From assembly GCA_009691555.1 (NCBI GenBank), contig SICB01000004.1, positions 1 through 26,205 on the forward strand: a stretch of DNA of 26,205 nucleotides. Reading direction: 5' to 3'. Position numbers and translations under genes: made by a program. The DNA comes from Patescibacteria group bacterium. Lineage in GTDB: Bacteria > Patescibacteriota > Saccharimonadia > CAILAD01 > BJGX01. Below, piece after piece: positions 1-6,683 of the stretch. Position 1 is the first letter of the stretch; the number at the start of each line of letters is the position of its first letter. The notes under the pieces are model-generated. The model ran no database searches. It worked only from the letters and a program-made list of their open reading frames with translations, and was not told where the DNA came from.

Positions 1-317
1 GGTTATACCGTATTTCGTGGGAGTAGCATCGGTGTCGGCGGGCGGCAACCACAGCTGCGCTACAAAGACCGACGGGACGCTGTGGTGTTGGGGGGAAAAT
101 GAGTTTGGGCAGCTCGGCATAGGCAACACCTCTAACTCCTCTTCACCAAAGGTTATACCGTATTTCGTGGGAGTAGCATCGGTGTCGGCGGGCGGCAACC
201 ACAGCTGCGCTACAAGGACCGACGGGACGGTGTGGTGTTGGGGGGCTAATTACTCTGGCCAGCTCGGCATAGGCACTACCATTGACTCCCTTTCACCAAA
301 GGTTATACCGTATTTCG
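1..317 (+). repeat. 150-bp tandem direct repeat inside RCC1 gene
   Basis: Units begin at 1, 151 and 301, the last cut short by the end of the gene. Positions 1-65 and 151-215 are identical; the changes cluster in the second half of the unit. The period is a multiple of three, so reading frame and protein repeat are kept. Recent tandem duplication or gene conversion is inferred. Confidence 0.9.
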
Positions 318-346
318 TGGGGGGTAAAACCATAGAAGCTAGTTAG
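2..346 (+). CDS. RCC1-repeat protein, 3' end (5' end outside window)
   Basis: This is the C-terminal part of a protein built from RCC1 (regulator of chromosome condensation / BNR-like) repeats. The frame is open to the left edge, so the gene starts upstream of the window. Two full 50-residue repeats and the start of a third are visible; each carries the pattern HSCAT, DGT-WCWG and GQLGIG, with a Cys pair per repeat. The family folds as a seven-bladed beta-propeller and in bacteria is usually a secreted or surface protein of unknown ligand. At DNA level the repeats are exact 150-bp tandem copies, about 90% identical (15 differences by eye), with the first 65 bases unchanged. It ends in TAG, followed by a terminator candidate at 393-420. 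Function beyond the propeller fold cannot be told. Confidence 0.85.
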   Translation, partial: VIPYFVGVASVSAGGNHSCATKTDGTLWCWGENEFGQLGIGNTSNSSSPKVIPYFVGVASVSAGGNHSCATRTDGTVWCWGANYSGQLGIGTTIDSLSPKVIPYFVGGKTIEAS

Positions 347-392
347 CAATTTTACTAAAATACCACCGAACAAACAGAATACAAATCAAAAT

Positions 393-420
393 AAAAGCGG
401 GCAATCACCCCCCTTTTTTT
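393..420 (+). terminator. Likely intrinsic terminator of the RCC1-repeat gene
   Basis: AAAAGCGGG (393-401) pairs with CCCCCTTTT (409-417) with one C-C mismatch, and seven T follow the GC part (414-420). It lies 47 bases after the RCC1 stop codon. The stem is imperfect but the T-run is good. Confidence 0.5.
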
Positions 421-488
421 GATAATACGATCCACAGATAGTTGTACTATGTGACTATTATTAAATACAATTAGCTATACTTTTTCAA

Positions 489-519
489 ATCAAAAGCGCC
501 CAGACGGGGCGCTTTTGAT
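489..519. terminator. Bidirectional hairpin terminator
   Basis: A perfect 13-bp stem, ATCAAAAGCGCCC (489-501) against 507-519, with a 5-base loop. The GC core is flanked by A4 and T4 inside the stem, so it can act on either strand. It may back up the RCC1 gene on the plus strand and stop leftward transcription from tRNA-Trp on the minus strand. Confidence 0.65.
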
Positions 520-563
520 GCTATATATTATCTAAACGAATTTGATTATTGCTTCACCGGTTT

Positions 564-739
564 GGTTTGCCGTATTTCGCAAATGCTTCATACCGGCTCG
601 CCAGTCCGAAGCTTTAGCGAAGGATGACAGGATGGTTTACCGTATTTCGCAAATGCTTCATACCGGCTTGCCAGTCCGAAGCTTTAGCGAAGGATGACAG
701 GATGGTTTACCAGTCCGAAGCTTTAGCGAAGGATGGCAG
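564..739. repeat. 70-bp direct repeat array abutting tRNA-Trp 3' end
   Basis: Units start at 564 and 634 (70 bp each, nearly identical) and at 704. The third lacks about 31 internal bases and runs straight into the 3' end of the tRNA-Trp gene. Each full unit begins GGTTTRCCGTATTTCG and ends AAGGATGACAGGATGG; in the third copy the ending is AAGGATGGCAGGGGTGG, which is the CCA end and acceptor stem of the tRNA. No coding frame is supported here. Confidence 0.85.
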
Positions 740-810
740 GGGTGGCAGGAATTGAACCCGCGGCCTTCGGTTTTGGAGACCGACGCTCTAGCCAACTGAG
801 CTACACCCCT
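734..810 (-). tRNA. trnW: tRNA-Trp (anticodon CCA)
   Basis: The reverse complement folds as a standard tRNA: acceptor AGGGGTG with CACCCCT, D arm GCTC/GAGC, anticodon stem TCGGT/ACCGA with loop CTCCAAA (anticodon CCA), and T arm GCGGG-TTCAATT-CCTGC with one G-U pair. Discriminator G and an encoded CCA follow (plus-strand TGG at 734-736). Without CCA the gene spans 737-810. No clear promoter is seen upstream on the minus strand, where a structured 167-bp repeat starts seven bases from the tRNA 5' end. Confidence 0.96.
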
Positions 811-816
811 TCGTCT

Positions 817-1197
817 AAATACGATTTTAGCTTCCGTAATTTGCTAAAGCGCAAATTACATACAGCTGGTATCGTATTTTTCCTCTGGATTTGTCAAACA
901 GCCTTCGGAACAAAAAAGACTCGGCTTGGTTTAACAAATCCTACAAAACACTAGTAACAGCACCGATCGCAATAACGGCGTCAAGATACGATTTTAGCTT
1001 GCGTAATTTGTTTAAGTACAAATTACATACAGCTGGTATCGTATTTTTCCTCTGGATTTGTCAAACAGCCTACGGGGACCAAAAAAGCCGGCTTGGTTTA
1101 ACAAATCCTAAAAAACACTGCAACAGCACTGATCGCAATAACGGCGTCAAAATACGATTTTAGCTTCCGTAATTTATTTAGAGTACAAATTAGATAG
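817..1197. repeat. 167-bp tandem repeat with two conserved hairpins per unit
   Basis: Two full units (from about 817 and 984) and a truncated third (from about 1150) repeat with period 167/166. Each full unit has a nested stem: outer ATACGAT/ATCGTAT (819-825 with 871-877; 986-992 with 1038-1044) and inner GTAATTTG/CAAATTAC (836-843 with 852-859; 1003-1010 with 1019-1026). The 8-base apical loop differs between copies while both stems stay intact. A second stem GGATTTGT/ACAAATCC follows (887-894 with 934-941; 1054-1061 with 1101-1108). The third copy loses the inner stem and ends. A period not divisible by three argues against coding. Function unknown; an RNA or DNA structural role is inferred. 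Confidence 0.8.
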
Positions 1198-1279
1198 GCC
1201 CAAACCGCTTTTTTAAAGCTGCATCACAGCATTCTGCGACCTCACAATTATACCACAGCTTATAACTACCCAAATAAGC
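1198..1279. other. Intergenic stretch without recognisable features
   Basis: Between the truncated third repeat copy and the sigma-factor promoter I see no ORF, no clear hairpin with a T-run and no further repeat copy. The whole gene-poor stretch 347-1344 is otherwise accounted for by two terminators, two repeat families and tRNA-Trp. Confidence 0.5.
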
Positions 1280-1307
1280 TTCAAAACTAGTATAATTGCT
1301 GTATAAT
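1280..1307 (+). promoter_or_regulatory. Candidate promoter of the sigma-factor operon
   Basis: TATAAT at 1302-1307 with TTCAAA at 1280-1285, spacer 16; a second TATAAT lies at 1291-1296. Transcription would start near 1314, about 30 bases before the ATG. The -35 box is weak. Confidence 0.45.
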
Positions 1308-1344
1308 CAGTCGGTGTCACAAATTATGATAAAAAAGCGTTATT

Positions 1345-1917
1345 ATGACCGAACATAACCAGTCGCAACATTTGCTCGAGCTTGTAGCCCGAGCGCAGGC
1401 TGGCGATGAAGCAGCTTTCGAACAACTCTATAACGAGTGCTATGAGCCAATACTGCGCTTTATTGCTTTTCGTGTGCCAACGCCAGATGATGCCGAAGAT
1501 CTCTCCCAACAAGTATTTATACGCTTTTATAAGAATCTTACTAATTGGAAGGATCAAGGCTATTCGCCGATGGCCTACATATTTACTATTGCCAGGAGCG
1601 TCATTGCCGACTACTGGAGGGCCAACAAAAACCGGCCGGTCAGCAACTCGGAAGACATCATACCGCTCTTGGTAGATAATAGCAGGGGGCCCGAAGACAT
1701 CGTGCAAGGCAACGAAGCTCTAGCCGATATACTTAGTGCTATCGCCGAGCTACCTGGTAATTACCAAGAGGTAGTGGGCCTGAGGCTTATCGAGGGGTTA
1801 TCGAATCCCGAGATAGCCAAAATCATCAATAAATCCGAGGTAGCAACCCGAAAACTCTATTCTAGAGGCATACATAAGTTGCAAATAATCCTAAAAACTG
1901 GAAAAAACAATGAATAA
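1345..1917 (+). CDS. ECF-family RNA polymerase sigma factor
   Basis: A 190-residue sigma-70 family factor with only regions 2 and 4, the size and layout of extracytoplasmic-function sigma factors. Region 2 spans about residues 12-90 (GDEAAFEQLYNECYEPILRF, then DAEDLSQQVFIRFYKNL and AYIFTIARSVIADYWR); region 4 spans about 128-180 and holds the helix-turn-helix (LSNPEIAKIINKSEVATRKL). It would direct core polymerase to a small regulon. It overlaps the next gene by 8 bases, and that gene encodes a one-TM protein with anti-sigma layout, so a membrane-controlled sigma/anti-sigma pair is likely. No Shine-Dalgarno is seen before the ATG. The target promoters are not known; the carotenoid cluster 3 kb downstream is a candidate by neighbourhood only. 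Confidence 0.9.
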   Translation: MTEHNQSQHLLELVARAQAGDEAAFEQLYNECYEPILRFIAFRVPTPDDAEDLSQQVFIRFYKNLTNWKDQGYSPMAYIFTIARSVIADYWRANKNRPVSNSEDIIPLLVDNSRGPEDIVQGNEALADILSAIAELPGNYQEVVGLRLIEGLSNPEIAKIINKSEVATRKLYSRGIHKLQIILKTGKNNE

Positions 1918-2437
1918 TTACCAAAAAATACTTCAATATCATCTCGATAACAATCTTAAGCAGATTTCACCAAAATATGCCAAATCTTTGAATTCTGGTC
2001 AAAAACAAGAACTAGCCCAGGCCTTAAAACTAAATACTAGGCTTTCGCAGCTCAAAGTAAGGGATAGTTCTGGTCAGGAGTCCTTGCGCCAAGCCCTTGG
2101 GTCGCTCGATAGTTCTGCAGACGCCAAAGTGAGTTTTATAAGCCGAGTATTCAAGATTCATCGCCTGCGAATAGCTACCACTTATGTGGCAGTTGCGGCG
2201 ATTGTTCTGGCTGCCGGAGGTTTTGGCGCCCTAACTCTCAATAAGCCCAAATCCGATAGCCTCAAAACCTCTAGCGTCTCCGCTAACGGCTCTATCGAAA
2301 ATATCCATAATCTCAACCTCGTAGATGCCGAAAACGACGCCAGCCAGCTCATGGCCGACAATAGCGCCGATAAAGCAGCTGCCGCCGACCTTCAGAGTGT
2401 CTCTAGCGCCGATGAGGTAACCAATGCAGACTTCTAG
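1910..2437 (+). CDS. Putative membrane-anchored anti-sigma factor
   Basis: A 175-residue protein with a cytoplasmic-type N-terminal part rich in helix formers (1-87), one membrane segment at about 88-110 (TTYVAVAAIVLAAGGFGALT) and an outside tail rich in Ser, Ala and Asp. I do not recognise the sequence itself, and no zinc-binding HxxxCxxC is present. The call rests on topology and on translational coupling to the ECF sigma factor upstream (8-base overlap), the usual arrangement of anti-sigma genes. Its own 3' end overlaps the next gene by 14 bases, so the three form an operon. Alternative: an unrelated single-pass protein co-transcribed with the sigma factor. Confidence 0.55.
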   Translation: MNNYQKILQYHLDNNLKQISPKYAKSLNSGQKQELAQALKLNTRLSQLKVRDSSGQESLRQALGSLDSSADAKVSFISRVFKIHRLRIATTYVAVAAIVLAAGGFGALTLNKPKSDSLKTSSVSANGSIENIHNLNLVDAENDASQLMADNSADKAAAADLQSVSSADEVTNADF

Positions 2438-3149
2438 CATGAAACTCACCAGCCGTTTCGTGGTAGCGGTAGCAATCGTAGCCCTACAGCTTACAAATGT
2501 CGGTACCGCCACCGCCCAAGCGGTCAGAGCCGAAGCCAAACTGCCGTTTTGCCAAAGCATCGAGGCAATTGCCATCCGAATGGAATCTGGCATTGAAAGC
2601 AATAAAATGCCTCAATATAATAAAATCAGCGATCTCAGACCACAGCTCGATAGCAAAAGAGCCGAAGCCGATACGATGCGCACCAGCCACTACACCAAAC
2701 TAATTAAAAAGTATGACACGCCAAAGCAAGCTCAGGCCATCGCCGAGTACAAGCAAACCATCCGGGGAGCTGTCGCCAAGCGCCGCATGGCCGTCGATAC
2801 CGCACGCCGAGATTTCAAAGATGCAGCCAATGCCTTGCAGGCCACCCACCACCAAGTAGTTGCCCAAGCCGAACAAAACTTACAATCTAGCATCGAGGCA
2901 AGTATCGCAACGGCAAAAACTGACTGCAGCTCGGGAGGCAGCTCAGAACAAGCCAGAAATACCTTTAAGCTCGCTCTCGAACAAGCTCGAACACAATTCC
3001 AGACCACCGTAAAAACTCAGCCAAACCAACAGCAAGCACTCGACTTGCTGATAACTACTCGCAAGCAAGCAATTGAGCTCGCCGTCGCGGAGTTCGGGCA
3101 AACAGCCTACGATGCCAAAGAAAAACTTTTGCTCGCCTTGTCGCAGTAA
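2424..3149 (+). CDS. Secreted helical protein of sigma-factor operon
   Basis: A 241-residue protein with an N-terminal signal peptide (hydrophobic VVAVAIVALQL, then a likely cleavage after TATAQA, about residues 12-32) and a mature part made almost entirely of Ala/Gln/Lys/Glu-rich helix, probably coiled coil. Two Cys occur in the mature part (in LPFCQS and TDCSSG). No known domain is recognised. The ATG at 2424 is chosen because GAGG at 2414-2417 sits six bases upstream; an ATG at 2439 gives a tidier signal peptide and is possible. It is coupled to the anti-sigma gene and may be a surface output or a sensor partner of the sigma system (inference). Confidence 0.7.
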   Translation: MQTSSMKLTSRFVVAVAIVALQLTNVGTATAQAVRAEAKLPFCQSIEAIAIRMESGIESNKMPQYNKISDLRPQLDSKRAEADTMRTSHYTKLIKKYDTPKQAQAIAEYKQTIRGAVAKRRMAVDTARRDFKDAANALQATHHQVVAQAEQNLQSSIEASIATAKTDCSSGGSSEQARNTFKLALEQARTQFQTTVKTQPNQQQALDLLITTRKQAIELAVAEFGQTAYDAKEKLLLALSQ

Positions 3150-3181
3150 TATAATATTCAAAAGTTTGCTAGAATATAGCT

Positions 3182-4042
3182 ATGGGATTTATCAATAAAA
3201 TAATCCAATTTGTACTAGTAGTGGCCGCCTTGCTGCTGATCAACATTTTTACTTTTGTCGGAATTTTTTCATCAAACCAAAACCTTACCAAAATACTCGA
3301 AACATCCGGGTTTTATTCGGTCGCGTCAAAATCGATGTCTAGTGAGCTGATTGGGCAAATCACAACCACCAACCAAGACCTCTCTGTAGCCATCAAAAAC
3401 AGCCTAGGCCTAGTAATAAACTCCGATATCGCCAAGACCGTGATTACGCCCGGCCAGATAGTTTTTGTGGAGTGGCTCAATAACGGCCAGCCTACAATCA
3501 ACCTCGACCTAGATTTATTGCCCATTAAAAACAAACTAATCGCATCCTCGGTCGACCCCAGAGTAAGATTTGAAATCACCAAGCTACTACCAGACACCCT
3601 GCTGATATTGAGTTCAAAAAAAGACGACAACAACATCATGCCTCAGTTAGAGCGAGTTAAGCTGGCCTACACGACCGCCAAAAACGCCCTGCCAATACTG
3701 TGGTTGATTGTAGCTAGTTGCGTACTTTTTTTGTTTATGTTAAATATCAAAAAAGGTAGTAAAAAATTTACCAAGCCATGCTACCCACTACTATTTAGTG
3801 GTGTTTTGGGGCTAATCATTGCCACCTCGGCGGTCGTTGTGGCCAGTAGTATTACTCTGGATTCCAGCGCCAAGCTCGAGCCAAATAATTTTCAATTACT
3901 AACCAAGATTATGATGGTGGCGCTTCAGCAAACGACCCTAGCCTTTAGTCTGCTAGCGGTAGTTAGCCTGGCTGCAATAGTGGTATCGAGGTTTGTATTT
4001 AGGCGCAGAGATAAAGCCCTGAAGCATAAAGGTAAGCACTAG
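3182..4042 (+). CDS. Membrane protein of unknown function, four TM segments
   Basis: A 286-residue protein with TM segments at about 7-29, 168-188, 201-223 and 250-272 and an extracytoplasmic region of about 135 residues between TM1 and TM2. It ends in a basic tail (RRRDKALKHKGKH), which should be cytoplasmic. I do not recognise the family. It follows the secreted protein by 32 bases; TATAAT at 3150-3155 and TAGAAT at 3170-3175 are possible -10 boxes, so it may be read from its own promoter or through from the sigma operon. It ends three bases before the convergent elongase-glycosyltransferase gene, with no clear terminator between them. Confidence 0.75.
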   Translation: MGFINKIIQFVLVVAALLLINIFTFVGIFSSNQNLTKILETSGFYSVASKSMSSELIGQITTTNQDLSVAIKNSLGLVINSDIAKTVITPGQIVFVEWLNNGQPTINLDLDLLPIKNKLIASSVDPRVRFEITKLLPDTLLILSSKKDDNNIMPQLERVKLAYTTAKNALPILWLIVASCVLFLFMLNIKKGSKKFTKPCYPLLFSGVLGLIIATSAVVVASSITLDSSAKLEPNNFQLLTKIMMVALQQTTLAFSLLAVVSLAAIVVSRFVFRRRDKALKHKGKH

Positions 4043-4045
4043 CCA

Positions 4046-6061
4046 CTAAACTTCGTAGCGACTCTTCCAGCGCGGGCTTTTGAGCTCGTATTTGATCATC
4101 GAAAATACTACTTCGATTAAAATCAGTAAGCTACCAATCGGATAAAGCAGAGCCCCGGTGATACTCTGTTTTGATTTGAACATCACAATCAGCCTATTTG
4201 ATAGCATCAGCGCGCAGCCAATCGCCAACAAAATTGTCCCTTCGTACTGCCCGATGGCTAGCAGGTAGGTGAGTAAAACTATCGGTAGGCTAGTTACAAA
4301 AATACCGCCCGTAATAAGAGCAATACTGAGGGGCATATTGAACCTCAGGCTAGGGTAGAGTCGCTGCTCGTTGTATTTCCTGAGCTCCCCAAAATCTGAT
4401 CGATTTTGGCTAATAGCCAAATCGCTGGCGCAGTAAAAGGCGGTATTGAGCCCGGCCCGCTTTGCCTTGTTAGCAATATCTAGATCTTCTAGGGGGCTGT
4501 TTTTGACCGACTCAAAACCACCGAGCTTAGCGACTGGCGCTCTTCGGAAGGCCAGCAGGCTGCTATAGGCTGTTGCTAGCTCGGGGCGTTTTGATGTCAA
4601 ATAGGCCGAAGGGTACATGCCAAAGAGCAAATAGTGCTCCTGGCTCATAATCAGCTGCTGCCAAAACGATTTGTTTTGGTCTGCCGGCAAAAGCGATACC
4701 AGCTCGGTAGTGCTAGCATCAAAAATGCTGGCAATCACCGATAGGGTGTTGGGCAAAAGAATAGTATCAGCTCCCAGCAACACAACAATGCTGGATTTTG
4801 ATTTTTTAAAAAGCAGATTGCTCGCCCAGGCCTGCATTGCCCAACCAGCGGGAGGCTTTGATACATCGAGGATGTGTAGCCGTTTGTCCTGGTAGCCTTC
4901 AGCTATTTTTTGGGACTGCAGATTGTTGTCGAGGTTGGCATAATAAATGTCGAAGTGGGGGTAGTTTTGACCAATTAGAGCCAAAATGGTTGAGGCGATG
5001 TTGTCTTTATCGCCGAGGGAGTGAATTAGTATATCGATGTGCGGCAGTTCGCCTAATCTTTTAGATTTTGGCCTGGCTAGCTTGCGGTAGTTATAGCTTA
5101 TTAGAGCGAGCTGAATTATCCCAAAACCCAGTATAAAGCCAGCAAACCAGATCGTCCTGAGCCTAGCCAAGCCAAACGTGTCGAACACAAAAAGCAGTAT
5201 CTGGCTCAGCCAAAAGCCAACAATCAAATTCAGCCATATAAAATTCTTCCAGGCTCGGCGATACTGAGTGCTATTAGCATCAGACCGAAACTTTCTAAAA
5301 AACAGCACATTGAGCGGGTAGACAAGTAGTATCAATCCCGCTAGCAGACCCCAGGGAAAATAAAACACCACTGCAATTAGGCAACACAGGCTGTAGAGCA
5401 GCAGGCTGTAGGTGTTGGTAAATTTGCTTCCGAGCTTGGTGGCAATCGAGGCAATACCAGCCGAGCGGTCGGGCTTGATATCTGGAATTGAGCCTAGCGC
5501 CTGGGAGGCTGCTCCCCAGCAAAAGAAGGCAATAATCGCCGGCCAGGGCAGAGAGCTAGCACCGCCATACAGCAAGCCAAAAACCAGCGGTAGCACAAAG
5601 TGCAAGCTGGAATTGACTGAATCCAAAATTGGCACTTCCTTAAACCGTAACGGCCTCATTGAATAGCTAAACGCAAAAAAGACAATCAGCCCAATCACGA
5701 TGTTACTAAGCACACTGCCGGTGACAAGCAAATACACCAAGAAGGGCAGGTTGAGGCCGATTATCAAATAAAACATCATCTTGTGCTTGCTCTTGTCGAC
5801 CAGTCCGCCCTCGATAGAGTTCTTGCGAGGATTTTTAATATCCGAGTCGTAGTCGTAGATGTCATTGACACCATACATCAGGTAATTATAAAAAAAACAA
5901 AAATAAATTATACCAATGATACCGCTTAGGGTGATAGCTCCGTGACCAATCGCGTAGCCCACAAAAAAAGGCATCGCCGTATTGGGCCAACTAAATGGTC
6001 GTGAGGTCATAAGGACTTCTTTAAAGCTTGGTCGGATGTTTTTTGTGGCTTCTATCTTCAT
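4046..6061 (-). CDS. Lycopene elongase (CrtEb/UbiA) fused to GT2 glycosyltransferase
   Basis: 671 residues, two enzymes in one chain. Residues 1-295 are a UbiA-family prenyltransferase closely resembling CrtEb, which adds two C5 units to lycopene to give C50 flavuxanthin: SRPFSWPNT near the start, Asp-rich motif NDIYDYDSD (66-74) followed by NPRK, LRFKE, and second motif DIKPD (194-198). Residues about 300-325 form a linking TM helix. Residues 340-560 are a GT2 domain with the CrtQ-like outline (PPAGW at 403-407, LEDLDIA at 524-530), followed by three TM segments and a C-terminal PRWKSR box (663-668) typical of carotenoid-type GT2 enzymes. The DxD site reads GAD (430-432), so donor binding may be altered. 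The gene is coupled to the cyclase gene by a 41-base overlap. Likely role: elongate lycopene and glycosylate the new hydroxyl end at the membrane. Elongase call strong; glycosyl acceptor inferred. Confidence 0.88.
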   Translation of the reverse strand: MKIEATKNIRPSFKEVLMTSRPFSWPNTAMPFFVGYAIGHGAITLSGIIGIIYFCFFYNYLMYGVNDIYDYDSDIKNPRKNSIEGGLVDKSKHKMMFYLIIGLNLPFLVYLLVTGSVLSNIVIGLIVFFAFSYSMRPLRFKEVPILDSVNSSLHFVLPLVFGLLYGGASSLPWPAIIAFFCWGAASQALGSIPDIKPDRSAGIASIATKLGSKFTNTYSLLLYSLCCLIAVVFYFPWGLLAGLILLVYPLNVLFFRKFRSDANSTQYRRAWKNFIWLNLIVGFWLSQILLFVFDTFGLARLRTIWFAGFILGFGIIQLALISYNYRKLARPKSKRLGELPHIDILIHSLGDKDNIASTILALIGQNYPHFDIYYANLDNNLQSQKIAEGYQDKRLHILDVSKPPAGWAMQAWASNLLFKKSKSSIVVLLGADTILLPNTLSVIASIFDASTTELVSLLPADQNKSFWQQLIMSQEHYLLFGMYPSAYLTSKRPELATAYSSLLAFRRAPVAKLGGFESVKNSPLEDLDIANKAKRAGLNTAFYCASDLAISQNRSDFGELRKYNEQRLYPSLRFNMPLSIALITGGIFVTSLPIVLLTYLLAIGQYEGTILLAIGCALMLSNRLIVMFKSKQSITGALLYPIGSLLILIEVVFSMIKYELKSPRWKSRYEV

Positions 6062-6344
6062 TGCAAAGTTTGTTAAATAGTCCCGGTAGCACTACAACTG
6101 CTACCACTAGGTAACCCAAATCCTCAATCGGGAAAGAAAGTATTCTGATATTCAGAATCGAGTTAGTATTATACACCACTATCGGCAGAGCCGTAAGGTA
6201 GGTATTAAATACCAGCATGCTAGCCAAAACAACCAGCCCAGTTAGTAGGATGGTTTTTGTAAACTTGAATTTAACTTGGTATATAAAATTGATGGCTAGC
6301 CCCGAGATTATAGCAATTGCAATGAGTAGGCTATATTTTAGCAT
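6021..6344 (-). CDS. crtYf: Lycopene cyclase subunit, CrtYf/CrtYd-like
   Basis: A 107-residue, three-TM lycopene cyclase domain protein with the conserved PIED motif (72-75, in ILSFPIEDLGYL). In actinobacterial C50 pathways such small subunits pair with a second one to form heterodimeric CrtYe/Yf (epsilon) or related gamma/beta cyclases acting on the C50 chain; in C40 pathways the pair is CrtYc/Yd. The gene order here (cyclase, cyclase, elongase) is the same as crtYe-crtYf-crtEb of Corynebacterium glutamicum, which favours a C50 role. It overlaps the upstream subunit by 14 bases and the elongase by 41. Which ring type is made cannot be read from the sequence. The tail after the last TM is basic. 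Confidence 0.85.
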   Translation of the reverse strand: MLKYSLLIAIAIISGLAINFIYQVKFKFTKTILLTGLVVLASMLVFNTYLTALPIVVYNTNSILNIRILSFPIEDLGYLVVAVVVLPGLFNKLCNEDRSHKKHPTKL

Positions 6345-6651
6345 TAGCTAGCCTTCGAGTTATTAGCTGATTGGTGTTTAAGACAAAGTAGCATAGCAAA
6401 AACAAAAAAAAGAACTCTTCGATTGGCAAATTCTCGCTACCTATGTATAATCCCACTACGTAGGCAGGGTTGGTGCTAAAAATTAGCCAATTGATGCCGA
6501 TAATATCAATTGCAATAAGCAAGCTCATCACAATACCAATCGACCACACTGCGGCTCGGTGGTTTTTAAAAAACACTAGCCGGTATTTTTTGTCTGCCAA
6601 GAACATGCCGAAGATACTAAAGATTAGGATGGCTAGATAAGTATATTTCAC
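6331..6651 (-). CDS. crtYe: Lycopene cyclase subunit, CrtYe/CrtYc-like
   Basis: A 106-residue, three-TM lycopene cyclase domain protein with the PIEE motif (76-79, in LPIEEFFFLFLLCYF) and the N-terminal KKYRL patch seen in the first half of heterodimeric cyclases. It should dimerise with the protein encoded just downstream. The start is GTG at 6651; no ATG fits. A perfect TATAAT on the minus strand (6664 to 6659) lies only seven bases before it, so the transcript is probably leaderless. It heads the left arm of the divergent carotenoid cluster, facing crtI across 32 bases. Confidence 0.85.
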   Translation of the reverse strand: MKYTYLAILIFSIFGMFLADKKYRLVFFKNHRAAVWSIGIVMSLLIAIDIIGINWLIFSTNPAYVVGLYIGSENLPIEEFFFLFLLCYFVLNTNQLITRRLANAKI

Positions 6652-6683
6652 AATATCTATTATATGATAGTTTTTATAAATCT
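6652..6683. promoter_or_regulatory. Divergent promoter region of the carotenoid cluster
   Basis: Only 32 very AT-rich bases separate the two arms. Minus strand: TATAAT at 6664-6659, with TTCATA as a weak -35 inside the crtI start. Plus strand: TATGAT at 6663-6668 or TATAAA at 6675-6680. The candidate -10 boxes overlap, and both -35 regions would fall in the opposite coding sequence. No Shine-Dalgarno is seen for either first gene. Confidence 0.5.

Noticed and set aside
451..481. Promoter with TATACT before the 489-519 hairpin
   Set aside because: The -35 match is poor with a 19-base spacer, and transcription would run straight into a terminator with no gene between.
564..739. CRISPR array
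   Set aside because: The 70-bp units are repeated in full with no unique spacers, there are fewer than three complete copies and no cas gene is in the window.
733..1163. Two ORFs over tRNA-Trp and the 167-bp repeats, with similar translations
   Set aside because: They start inside or beside the tRNA gene and look alike only because the DNA is repeated. The 167-bp period shifts frame between copies, there is no ribosome site, and the hairpins explain the conservation better.
1910..2437. Zinc-binding anti-sigma (ZAS) domain
   Set aside because: No HxxxCxxC motif is present, so only the topology and coupling support the anti-sigma call.
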